Of a stretch of 52,453 bases of DNA, positions 8,228-16,293 are shown piece by piece (within the stretch, counting starts at the first letter, position 1; every line of letters starts with the position of its first letter). Below the pieces are notes generated by a model. It did not search any database. It was given only the letters and a program-made list of their open reading frames with translations, and was not told where the DNA came from. Source of the stretch: Oxalobacteraceae bacterium (GTDB lineage: Bacteria > Pseudomonadota > Gammaproteobacteria > Burkholderiales > Burkholderiaceae_D); assembly GCA_027490465.1 (NCBI GenBank), contig JAIXXZ010000067.1:1-52453 (forward strand), written 5' to 3'. The translations under genes and the position numbers were made by a program.

Positions 8228-9525
8228 GTACGCAAATTCAATCACTGCAAGCGCGACGTATCTGGGATTCGCGCGGCCGACCTACCGTGGAAGTGGATGT
8301 GCATCTGGAAGGTGGTGCTATGGGACGGGGTATCGCTCCCGCCGGTGCATCCACCGGCAGTCATGAAGCCATCGAGTTGCGTGATGGTGGTGCGGATTTT
8401 GGTGGCTATGACGTGCAGAAGGCACTGGCCAACGTCATGCGCGAGATTGCACCGGCCATCATCGGTCGCGATGCGCTTGATCAGCGCGGGGTGGATGACA
8501 CCCTGATTGCACTGGACGGTACATCGAACAAAGCGCGTCTGGGCGGTAACGCACTGATTGCGACCTCCATGGCCGTCTTGCATGCAGCAGCTGCTTCGCA
8601 GCGCTTGCCTTTGTGGCGCTATCTTCAGAGCACGAGCGCTGCGCCACATGATCAATCGGTGATCTTGCCGCTGCCGGAAATTCAAATTTTTGGTGGTGGC
8701 GCGCATGCGGGTCGTCGTATTGATATTCAGGATTTGCTGGTGATGCCAGTGGGTGCGCAGAGCATGGCCGAGGCATTGGCGATGGTGGCTGAAGTTTATC
8801 GCGCCGCCGGTGATCTGATGGCCGACGCAGGTCGTCGTGCCGGTGTGGCCGATGAAGGCGGCTGGTGGCCTGATTTTGCGAACAATGAAGAAGCGCTGCA
8901 AATGCTCACGCGCGCCATTGAGAAAGCAGGCTATCGCCATGGCGAGGTAATGATTTCGCTGGATATCGCCGCGTCTGAATTCGGCAGTGGTGGTGTCTAC
9001 CGTCCGGGTCTGGAGAAGCGGGCGTATGACACCGGTGAGTGGATTGAGGTATTGCTGCGCTGGCTGGCGACCTATCCGATTCTGTCCATCGAAGATCCGG
9101 TGGCCGAAGACGATACCGCCGGCATGATTGCTTTTACTGCGGCGGCGGGTCACAAGGTGCAGGTCATTGGTGATGATTATCTGGTCACCAATGCCGCACG
9201 CGTGCGTGATGCGGCGGCACAGAAAGCCTGTAATGCGGTACTCATCAAACCCAATCAGGCGGGAACGATCAGTGAAACCTTCGATGCACTGCAGGCGGCC
9301 AAGGCCTGTGGTTTTTCTACGGTTGTATCAGCGCGCTCGGGCGAATCGGAAGATGTGATGATTTCGCACTTGTCTGTTGGTTGGAATGCCGGACAACTCA
9401 AAGTGGGTTCGTTTGCACGCTCGGAGCGGATGGCGAAATGGAATGAATTGCTGCGAATTGAGGAGGCGGTGGGTGCGAGAGCGCGGTATGCGGGTGCGGA
9501 TGTTTTGCCTTTGGTCGGCATCTGA
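8224..9525 (+). CDS. Divergent enolase paralogue
   Basis: 433 residues. The ATG at 8224 overlaps the kinase stop. The enolase fold is clear throughout: PAGASTGSHEA loop (39-49), GGAHA (H161), ADEGGWWPD (E211), LDIAASEF (D247), SIEDP (E290), GDDYLVTN (D317), LIKPNQAGT (K342) and GQLKVGSFARSERMAKWN (K393). The magnesium triad and both lysines are kept. Two positions differ from true enolase: the histidine of SHRSGETED is Ala370 (SARSGESED), and the glutamate equivalent to yeast Glu168 is Asp170 (DIQD). It may therefore process something other than 2-phosphoglycerate, or be slow. Coupling to a kinase suggests a phosphorylated hydroxyacid substrate (inference). The housekeeping eno gene is expected elsewhere. 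Confidence 0.85.
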   Translation: MSTQIQSLQARRIWDSRGRPTVEVDVHLEGGAMGRGIAPAGASTGSHEAIELRDGGADFGGYDVQKALANVMREIAPAIIGRDALDQRGVDDTLIALDGTSNKARLGGNALIATSMAVLHAAAASQRLPLWRYLQSTSAAPHDQSVILPLPEIQIFGGGAHAGRRIDIQDLLVMPVGAQSMAEALAMVAEVYRAAGDLMADAGRRAGVADEGGWWPDFANNEEALQMLTRAIEKAGYRHGEVMISLDIAASEFGSGGVYRPGLEKRAYDTGEWIEVLLRWLATYPILSIEDPVAEDDTAGMIAFTAAAGHKVQVIGDDYLVTNAARVRDAAAQKACNAVLIKPNQAGTISETFDALQAAKACGFSTVVSARSGESEDVMISHLSVGWNAGQLKVGSFARSERMAKWNELLRIEEAVGARARYAGADVLPLVGI

Positions 9526-9571
9526 TATCGGAAGCTGGTCTGTTGGCGATTCAAGCCGGTGGTATGCAAAC

Positions 9572-9733
9572 AAAGACACTGGATCCCGGCTTTCGCCGGG
9601 AGCGAGTGGGGAATTCGGATCGCATGCGATCCGCCCACGCAGCCGTCATCATATGCAGATGATGACGGTTGAAATTTTACCGTTGCCTCAACAACTACTG
9701 TCATCCCGGCGAAAGCCGGGATCCAGCGTCTTT
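9572..9733. repeat. Nested inverted-repeat element (REP/MITE-like) between convergent genes
   Basis: Two 30-bp copies of a GGATCCCGGCTTTCGCCGGGA-containing unit lie head to head at 9572-9601 and 9704-9733, with one mismatch in 30. Each copy is itself a hairpin. Between them are a perfect palindrome GGATCGCATGCGATCC (9617-9632), a hairpin with 10-bp arms CCGTCATCAT/ATGATGACGG (9643-9668) and ACGGT/ACCGT arms (9665-9683). Units of the type TCCCGGCGAAAGCCGGGA are common dispersed repeats in proteobacteria. The position between convergent stops suits a bidirectional terminator or mRNA-end stabiliser. Confidence 0.75.
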
Positions 9734-9768
9734 CGTTGTGCGCTCGAAAAATTATTTTTCGAGCCGTA

Positions 9769-11346
9769 TCAGCCACGCAGCGCGCGCTTCAACAATTTGC
9801 CATTAGCATTTCTCGGCAACGCCCCCTCAGTCAACACCACCTGCTCCGGCACTTTGTAATCAGCGAGTCGCGCCGCGCAATGCGCGCGTACCGTATCCGC
9901 AGTCAGCGTTTTGTTGGTTGCGTACAGATAGGCGTGCACGCGCTCGCCAAGCACCGGGCAGGGATGACCGACCACCGCAGCTTCGACGACGCCGGGTACG
10001 GACATCAGCACGTTTTCCACCTCAACCGAGTAAATCTTGAAACCGCCACGGTTGATCATGTCCTTGATGCGATCGAAGATGCGCACCAGTCCCTGTTCAT
10101 CCATCGAGCCAATGTCGCCCGAGCGCCAGCAGCCTTCGGCAAAACCTTTGGCCGTCGCTTCCGGATTGTCCCAGTAGCCTGGCACCACCATCGGGCCGCC
10201 TATCCATAGTTCACCGGATTCACTGGTTGCCACCGGCTGACCCTCGTCATTCATCACGCGGATGTCACCACAGGGCACCGTAATGCCGACGCTGTCGTTG
10301 TAAATCGCAGAGAGCCCCAGTGGCATGACGGTGGCCGGTGAGGTGACTTCGGTTGAGCCATAGCAGTTCACCAGCGTGAGTCCCGGCACGGCTTCGGCCA
10401 GTGCCTGCACAGTGGGCACGGGCATGGGGGCACCGCCATAACCGCCGACACGCCAGCGGCTCATATCCAGTGTGCGAAATTCCGGCTGCATCAGACAGAG
10501 CTGATACATCGCGGGCACCATCAACGAGTAGGTGATGCGCTCGCGCGCGGCGAGTTGCACGAATGACGCTGCCTTGAACTCGGGGACGATCACCAGTGTG
10601 CCGGCCACATGCACCATCGCCGCAATCAGTGCGATCAGACCGGTCACATGACTGGCGGGTACCGCGAGCGCAGCGCGGTCTTGGTGCGTGAGCTTGAGCG
10701 CAATTTCGAAATGAATCACCGAATGCGCAATATTGAAATGCGTGAGCATCGCGCCTTTGGGATTGCCGGTGGTGCCTGAGGTATAAAGAATGCAGGCGCA
10801 GGCTTCTTCCTCGACTGTTGCAGGCGGAATATCAGGGCCATTGAGCGAGGAGAGTGTCTCGCCTTTGATGCCGGTGGAAATGCGCAGTCGCAGGGCAGGT
10901 GCTGTAGCGTTGTCCGGAACACGATCGGCGAGATCATCATCAAAGACGATACCTGCTGCGCCACATTGTTGAACGATGTAGGCCAGACCAGGACCTTGCT
11001 CGCGGGTGCCGACCGGTACGGCGATCGCGCCCAGTTTTTGCAGCGCGAAGAGTACCGATACAAACTCCCAGCGATTACTGATGAACATGACTACACGCTC
11101 GCCCGCTTGCAGACCACGCCCGGCCAGTCCCTGAGCGATGCGATTGACCTCGGCATCGAGCTGTCGATAGGTCCAGCGTTGATCATTGCAAGCGAGTGCT
11201 TCGTGATCAGGTCTGGCCGCGACTGCCTGAGAGAACATCGCGTAAAACGACCGTGGTCGAACCGTAAAGCAGCGCAGCGACCGATCACCGAAGTGAGTCT
11301 CGGTACGCATGTCGGGCAGTGTGATGTGGTGACGCCAGTCGATCAT
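9769..11346 (-). CDS. AMP-forming acyl-CoA synthetase/ligase
   Basis: 525 residues of the ANL superfamily, which activates a carboxylic acid as acyl-AMP and then transfers it to CoA. Motifs in order: ILYTSGTTGNPKGAM (the phosphate-binding loop), VNCYGSTE, WRSGDIG, RIKDMINRGGFKIYSVEVE (hinge) and PRNANGK with the catalytic lysine near the C-terminus. Length and motifs suit medium-chain or aromatic/aryl-acid ligases; the substrate cannot be assigned by eye. It lies 34 nt behind livF on the same strand at the end of a branched-chain-type ABC operon, so it probably activates the acid that this transporter imports. Residues 1-30 before the usual family start are extra, and a later start is possible. 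Confidence 0.9.
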   Translation of the reverse strand: MIDWRHHITLPDMRTETHFGDRSLRCFTVRPRSFYAMFSQAVAARPDHEALACNDQRWTYRQLDAEVNRIAQGLAGRGLQAGERVVMFISNRWEFVSVLFALQKLGAIAVPVGTREQGPGLAYIVQQCGAAGIVFDDDLADRVPDNATAPALRLRISTGIKGETLSSLNGPDIPPATVEEEACACILYTSGTTGNPKGAMLTHFNIAHSVIHFEIALKLTHQDRAALAVPASHVTGLIALIAAMVHVAGTLVIVPEFKAASFVQLAARERITYSLMVPAMYQLCLMQPEFRTLDMSRWRVGGYGGAPMPVPTVQALAEAVPGLTLVNCYGSTEVTSPATVMPLGLSAIYNDSVGITVPCGDIRVMNDEGQPVATSESGELWIGGPMVVPGYWDNPEATAKGFAEGCWRSGDIGSMDEQGLVRIFDRIKDMINRGGFKIYSVEVENVLMSVPGVVEAAVVGHPCPVLGERVHAYLYATNKTLTADTVRAHCAARLADYKVPEQVVLTEGALPRNANGKLLKRALRG

Positions 11347-11380
11347 GCGGCAAAGCGTATACGCGAAAAATTTTTAAACA

Positions 11381-12028
11381 TCAGCCAGCCGGCGAATTCG
11401 CGCCACGCTCGATGACGATTTCAGCGTCGAGCAGCTTGCGTGAATGATTCAGATCCGACTGTGCGATCAAAACCGAGAGCTCGCTGCCGCGAAGGCTTGC
11501 GATCACTTCAGACAAACGTGCCGAGAGCGCAGGTGCGACGCCTTCGAAGGGCTCATCGAGCAACAGAAGTCGGGTACCTATGGCCAGAGCACGTCCCAGT
11601 GCGACGAGTTTCTGCTGGCCGCCCGAGAGCAGCAGTGCGCGCCGATCGCGCATTTCGCGTAATTCGGGCAGGACCTCGTAGACGAAATTCAGACGTGGTC
11701 CGGTGTTGGCCATTTTTGAAGCCCACAGCGGTATCAGAATGTTTTCTTCCACCGTCAGCTCGGGGACCAGCCCGCGATCTTCAGGCATGTAGCCTATGCC
11801 GAGGCTGGCGCGCGCATGTCGCGGCAGCAATGACAAATCCTGACCGTCGAAACGAATCGCGCCGCTGTTGAGCGGCAGGTGACCCATGATGGCACGCAGG
11901 GTCGTGGTTTTGCCGGCGCCATTGCGACCGATCAGACCGATCATCTGTCCCTGTTTGACTTGCAATGACACGTTGCGCAGAACCTGCGCTGACTGTATCG
12001 AGACGGCGATGTTGGCGATCTCAAGCAT
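11381..12028 (-). CDS. livF: ABC transporter ATPase, LivF type
   Basis: 215 residues. Walker A is GRNGAGKTTT, the signature is LSGGQQKLVALGRAL and Walker B is LLLLDEPFEG. It couples ATP hydrolysis to import through LivHM. The start overlaps the livG stop by 8 nt. The family usually runs about 20 residues longer; here the protein ends shortly after IVIERG, and the usual LVEQN after the D-loop reads LIAQSD. That could be a mildly trimmed but functional subunit. Symbol given by family; the ligand is probably not leucine. Confidence 0.88.
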   Translation of the reverse strand: MLEIANIAVSIQSAQVLRNVSLQVKQGQMIGLIGRNGAGKTTTLRAIMGHLPLNSGAIRFDGQDLSLLPRHARASLGIGYMPEDRGLVPELTVEENILIPLWASKMANTGPRLNFVYEVLPELREMRDRRALLLSGGQQKLVALGRALAIGTRLLLLDEPFEGVAPALSARLSEVIASLRGSELSVLIAQSDLNHSRKLLDAEIVIERGANSPAG

Positions 12029-12794
12029 GATTGTCCGCTTCGCTCAATTCGCCCGTCACATAGCGTTTCACATCGCCCATCGCCAGTGCCTTTTCGGGGA
12101 CATCGTCGGCGATGATGCGGCCACTGTAGAAAGCAACCACGCGGTCAGCGTAGCGTTCAACGATGTCCATGTCATGCTCGACAAAAAGCACCGTCACATT
12201 TTCTTGATTGAGCGCACGCATGACCGTGTCCATCATCGGAAATTTTTCATCGGCGGAGACGCCCGAGGTCGGCTCGTCCAGCAGCAGTACTTTAGGCTGG
12301 CGCGTCAAGGCCATCGCGATGTCCAGCAGTTTGCGCACACCGCCGGGTAGTTCACCGACCAGTCGATCTTCATGCGCAGCCAGCTCGAAACGTGCAAGCA
12401 TGGATTGCGCTCGTTCGATCGCAGCCGCATTTTTTGCAGGTCGCCAGAACGACAATGCACCCTGTTGCGATGCGATCGCTGCGAGCATGTTGTCCAGTAC
12501 CGATAGCTCCTTGTAAAGCTGAGGGATTTGAAAAGAACGCGCAACACCCATGCGCGCAATTTGTCGTGGTTCGAGACCGACGATATCGTCACCGTCGAGC
12601 AGAATCTGACCCGCATCCGGCTGAATGTAACCCGTAAGCATATTGACGAACGTGGTCTTGCCTGCGCCGTTACTGCCAATCAGACTGACACGCTGTCCCT
12701 GCGGTATGTCGAGATGAATGTCGGCAGCGGCAGTCACTGCGCCAAAGTTTTTTTGCACGCCACTCGCGACGATGGCTGAGCGTTGCTGTGTCAT
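12021..12794 (-). CDS. livG: ABC transporter ATPase, LivG type
   Basis: 257 residues. The ATG at 12794-12792 has AGGGG 8 nt upstream and overlaps the livM stop (ATGA), so I prefer it to the upstream in-frame start at 12839. Walker A is GSNGAGKTT, Walker B is VLLLDEPTSG and the switch histidine is in LFVEHDMDIV. The signature segment is degenerate (LPGGVRKLLDIAMAL rather than LSGGQQ), which is tolerated in this family. It pairs with LivF as the nucleotide-binding dimer under the LivHM permease. Confidence 0.9.
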   Translation of the reverse strand: MTQQRSAIVASGVQKNFGAVTAAADIHLDIPQGQRVSLIGSNGAGKTTFVNMLTGYIQPDAGQILLDGDDIVGLEPRQIARMGVARSFQIPQLYKELSVLDNMLAAIASQQGALSFWRPAKNAAAIERAQSMLARFELAAHEDRLVGELPGGVRKLLDIAMALTRQPKVLLLDEPTSGVSADEKFPMMDTVMRALNQENVTVLFVEHDMDIVERYADRVVAFYSGRIIADDVPEKALAMGDVKRYVTGELSEADNHA

Positions 12795-13765
12795 GCCGTC
12801 GCCCCTTTGTGACGGGTTGACGCATAACGCGTTGCCCACAATGAGCCGATGCCGCTGGGCAGAAAACGTATGACCGCCAACAGGAATAATCCCAGCGCCA
12901 GTTGCCAGCTGTTCGGGAAATAGGCGCTGGAAAACGAACGCACAATTTCAAGGACAGTAGAGGCGATAAAGGCCGCCAGTACGCTATGGTGTCCGGCCAG
13001 AATGGCGACGAAAACGAAATCGCCCGAGCGCGTCCAGTAACTGAAATCGGGCTCGACGTGCCCCAGTGATATCACCGCCAGCGCGCCGCCCAGACCGCCG
13101 CAGAATGCGGCAATCACGAAATTGCCTGCAATCAGACCGCGCACCGAGCTGCCGAGATACTCGACACGAATTTCATTATCGCGTGCGGCGAGCGCCACCA
13201 GTCCGCGTGTGGAATCAAAGTAGATGCGCATGGCGATGCCAATGATGCCCGCCAGTGTCACAGTCACTGCATAGTTGGCGTAGTTGTTCCAGCTGTCGGC
13301 TGGACGCATGCCAAAGAAGGTCGCGCGGCCCATATTGAAACCATCGGAGCCGCCAAGCGATTCTGATTTCACCAGCAAGCCAAACAGCACCATCGAAAGT
13401 GCCAGCGACAGCATCGCGAAAAAAATGCCGCGATACCGAGCAATCAGCCAGGCGAACGGTGCTGCCACCAGCGCAGCGAGCAGCCCACCCGAGATGGCCA
13501 GTGTGACTGCATCGGTGATGCCGAGTCGACCAAAAGCCAACGCGGCACTGTAGCCACCGATCGCGAACACCAGACCCTGCCCGAAAGAGACCACGCCACT
13601 GCGCATGAGCAGCGTAATGCCAAGTGATACCAGGCCGTTGGCTGCAGACATGGTGATAAGGAAGGTCAGCCAGCGCGGCATCGCAGTGCCTGCCAACAGC
13701 AGCAAGACGATGCACAACAAACCAGCGGCGAACGTGCGCGAGAGCGCAAAACTTCCCTGCGTCAT
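12791..13765 (-). CDS. livM: Branched-chain-type ABC permease, LivM
   Basis: 324 residues, very hydrophobic, with about nine or ten spans. The family segment GAPFAWLIARYRGIFFAML-like and GLGGALAVISLGHVEPDFSY near residues 225-250 mark LivM permeases of the hydrophobic amino acid transporter family. It forms the membrane channel with LivH. It is one base from the livH stop and overlaps livG by 4 nt, so translation is likely coupled. Confidence 0.9.
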   Translation of the reverse strand: MTQGSFALSRTFAAGLLCIVLLLLAGTAMPRWLTFLITMSAANGLVSLGITLLMRSGVVSFGQGLVFAIGGYSAALAFGRLGITDAVTLAISGGLLAALVAAPFAWLIARYRGIFFAMLSLALSMVLFGLLVKSESLGGSDGFNMGRATFFGMRPADSWNNYANYAVTVTLAGIIGIAMRIYFDSTRGLVALAARDNEIRVEYLGSSVRGLIAGNFVIAAFCGGLGGALAVISLGHVEPDFSYWTRSGDFVFVAILAGHHSVLAAFIASTVLEIVRSFSSAYFPNSWQLALGLFLLAVIRFLPSGIGSLWATRYASTRHKGATA

Positions 13766-13766
13766 A

Positions 13767-14663
13767 TCAGATTTTCCTTGCCTGTATGCGCTGGAAGAGT
13801 CCCTCGGGCCGGAACATCAGCACGACGGCCATCACAAGATAAATGGAGAACAGCTCTGCGACTGGCATCAGATGCACGGCAGACGAGCGCGCAATGCCAA
13901 CGATGAGTGCGCCGACGGCCGCGCCCGGTATGCTGCCCAGTCCACCGATGATCACTACCGCAAACGACACGATGATCACGCCTACAGATACACCGGGTTG
14001 TACTGAAATCATGGGGGCCGTGAGCGCACCGCCCAATGCAGCGAGAAAAATACCCGCAGCGAAGGCGATCGTGTAAATGCGCGAGACGTTGACGCCCATA
14101 CTGGAGGCAATTTCTTCGCTGTGAATCACGGCCAGCACCAGCTTGCCGATACGCGTGCGGTTCAGACCCCACCAGACGCCATAGCCGACCACGATGGCAA
14201 CGAGCACCAGCATGAAGTCATAACCGACATAGGAGAGGGTGCCAATATCGACGGTGCCAAACAGCATATAGGGCTCGGATACATAAAGCGGATTGACGCC
14301 CCACACCAGCTTCGTGACGTCTTCAAGAATCAGAAACAGTGCGAACGTCACGAGAACCAGCAGCACTTCATCGCGCCCGTAAAAGACACGCAGCAAACCT
14401 CTCTCGCAAAGCGGTGCCACGAGTGCGGCGACTGCGACGGCAGCCAGCAGCATGGCCACAATAGAGAGTTCAGGCGCCAGCTGCATGCTGGCAAACCAGC
14501 CCACCAGACTCGCAGCCGCATACGCGCCCAAGGCATAGAAGCTGCCATGGGCGACATTGAGGATTTTGAGGATGCCAAAAACCAGCGTCAGCCCGAGCGC
14601 GACGATGAACAGCCAGGACGCATAGGTGAGGCCGTCAATCAGAATGGTGAGTAGCAGGGTCAT
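13767..14663 (-). CDS. livH: Branched-chain-type ABC permease, LivH
   Basis: 298 residues with about eight spans. Typical LivH features are the opening LIDGLTYASWLFIVALGLTL, NVAHGSFYALGAY near residue 37 and GGLGSIPGAAVGALIVG near residue 240. It is the second half of the inner-membrane pore for the periplasmic binding protein encoded 24 nt upstream. Gene order (binding protein, H, M, G, F, ligase) is that of a single operon. Confidence 0.92.
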   Translation of the reverse strand: MTLLLTILIDGLTYASWLFIVALGLTLVFGILKILNVAHGSFYALGAYAAASLVGWFASMQLAPELSIVAMLLAAVAVAALVAPLCERGLLRVFYGRDEVLLVLVTFALFLILEDVTKLVWGVNPLYVSEPYMLFGTVDIGTLSYVGYDFMLVLVAIVVGYGVWWGLNRTRIGKLVLAVIHSEEIASSMGVNVSRIYTIAFAAGIFLAALGGALTAPMISVQPGVSVGVIIVSFAVVIIGGLGSIPGAAVGALIVGIARSSAVHLMPVAELFSIYLVMAVVLMFRPEGLFQRIQARKI

Positions 14664-14687
14664 CTCAGACAGTCGGTGCGCATTCCG

Positions 14688-16004
14688 TTAATTGCACTTC
14701 GCTCCGGGAAAGCCTGCTTTCATCCAGTCTTCCGATTTCATGTTCGCGGGTGGGTTGACGCATTCGGCAGCGAAGCGCTGTATGTCTTCCAGGACCACCA
14801 GTTTTTTCTTCGCATCCCACTTGGTGCGACCAATCGCAGTGGGCTGTATGGCCTGATGCCCGTTACCCAATGCCATTTTCACGCGACCACCGGGCGCATC
14901 CCATTCCGCGCCAGTGAGCGCTGCAACGATCTGCTCCGTGTTTGGTTTTTTGCCACCATTGGCGGCCATTGCTTTTTCCACGGCCAGCTTGAGTCCCATC
15001 AGCGCTTGTGCCATGCGATAGGGGGCCTGCACCGGATACACATTCCACTGGGTCTGATACAGATTCCACCACCAGTCATTGAGCGCCGATTTCGGTGCCA
15101 GCATGCCGTAGGCACCGCGTGCGCCAAGAATAACGCCCTCGGGCATTTTGTCGCCCAGCGGTACCAGCACGTGATCTGCAGCAGTGAGTACGACTTGTGA
15201 TTTTTTGAACAGCCCACGCGGTGCAGATTGCAGGATCATGGCTTGCAAATCACCACCCCACAGGCTCGAGTGCGTGATATCGGCAGGCTGGGACATGAGT
15301 TGCGAGATCTCGGTACCGTACTGGCCTGCGCCAAACTTCGGACGCTGATCCGCCTGCACTTTAGCTTCAGGGTAGAGCACCGCCATCGAGAGCGAGAAAT
15401 CCTTGAGTGAGTCGTGACCCCAGGCATAGTCCTGATTGATCAGGTTGATGGTGTTGACTTTGATCTTGCGACCTTTGAGGTAGCGTGCAGCGGCGACGTT
15501 ATCCATCGCGCCATGCGCTGCAGTACGAAATACGTATTTGTAACTACCTTCCTCGAAAATGCGTGGCGTGCCGCAGTCATAGAGCACCAGCATTTTTTTC
15601 ATTTCTTCGGCGACCGGCGCGACTGCCAGGCAATCGCCCGAGCCGACATAGCCCACCACCACATCCACTTCCTCGCGGTCATACAGATTGCGGAGTTCCT
15701 GCACCTGTTTGGTCGCGCCACCGTTTTCGTCCACGTAGACCGGCACGATGTTCATGCCGCCAAAGCCGGGCTTGTTGTAAGGCGCAGGGGCCTTGCCTTT
15801 GTTGAAGGCCTCGATGAGTACTTTCGCACCATTGACGGCTGGCACACCGAAACTGTCAGCAGCCTGACCGGAGAGAAAACTGACGATACCTATCTTGAAG
15901 TCTTCAGCGTTGGCGCTGCCGTGCATGCCGAGCGTTATCAGACCGGCGGTGGTCAGTGCTTTGGCAGCACGCAGGACCGTACCGGAGGTGCGTAAGGGTT
16001 TCAT
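14688..16004 (-). CDS. Periplasmic substrate-binding protein of a branched-chain-type ABC transporter
   Basis: 438 residues. TAGGAG is well placed before the ATG. A Sec signal peptide covers about residues 1-33 (cleavage after GSANA). The mature part opens with DFKIGIVSFLSGQAADSFG, the standard start of type I binding proteins of the HAAT family, followed by VNGAKVLIEAFN and VDVVVGYVGSGDCLAVAPV. At about 405 mature residues it is longer than LivK and closer to the group whose members bind aromatic or other non-amino-acid ligands. With an acyl-CoA ligase at the operon end, an organic acid is the likeliest ligand (inference). First gene of the operon. Confidence 0.9.
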   Translation of the reverse strand: MKPLRTSGTVLRAAKALTTAGLITLGMHGSANAEDFKIGIVSFLSGQAADSFGVPAVNGAKVLIEAFNKGKAPAPYNKPGFGGMNIVPVYVDENGGATKQVQELRNLYDREEVDVVVGYVGSGDCLAVAPVAEEMKKMLVLYDCGTPRIFEEGSYKYVFRTAAHGAMDNVAAARYLKGRKIKVNTINLINQDYAWGHDSLKDFSLSMAVLYPEAKVQADQRPKFGAGQYGTEISQLMSQPADITHSSLWGGDLQAMILQSAPRGLFKKSQVVLTAADHVLVPLGDKMPEGVILGARGAYGMLAPKSALNDWWWNLYQTQWNVYPVQAPYRMAQALMGLKLAVEKAMAANGGKKPNTEQIVAALTGAEWDAPGGRVKMALGNGHQAIQPTAIGRTKWDAKKKLVVLEDIQRFAAECVNPPANMKSEDWMKAGFPGAKCN

Positions 16005-16293
16005 GCGGGTCTCCTAGGATGTTTTTTGCCCGAAACAATCGCCAGCCCTGAAAAAATCCGGGAACAAGCCACAATGACTGACATCCGGGTTTGAGGAAGG
16101 ACTGCGTTAAAAGCACAAATGATCGGATACCGGATGATCCAATTTGTTAACTTGCGCCGTCAACCGATATCGATGTTGCATTGCCGTAAAACTGCCTCAG
16201 TGCCTCGGCGCTGTGCTGCAGACAGCTATGCTGGCTCGCCATAAAACGAGGATTGAGTCAGTAGCAGCTCAGCTTGCGTTCTGGCGTACTGGG
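16005..16293. other. Intergenic region with operon promoter and a repeat copy
   Basis: These 289 bp hold the promoter region of the ABC operon (right part, minus direction) and, at the left end of the RodZ-like gene, the tail of a dispersed repeat (16216-16262). No gene was seen. Confidence 0.4.
16216..16262 (+). repeat. Intergenic repeat family, copy D (3' part only)
   Basis: GACAGCTATGCTGGCTCGCC, then ATAAAACGAGGATTGAGTCAG, matches the 3' end of copy C at 19100-19142 with a few substitutions and the same orientation. It sits 30-80 bp past the stop of the RodZ-like gene. Only the 3' third is recognisable. Confidence 0.55.

Noticed and set aside
8242-9153. 303-codon minus-strand open frame inside the enolase-like gene
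   Set aside because: Shadow of a well-supported enzyme; composition (Thr, His, Arg, Gln) is typical of antisense frames.
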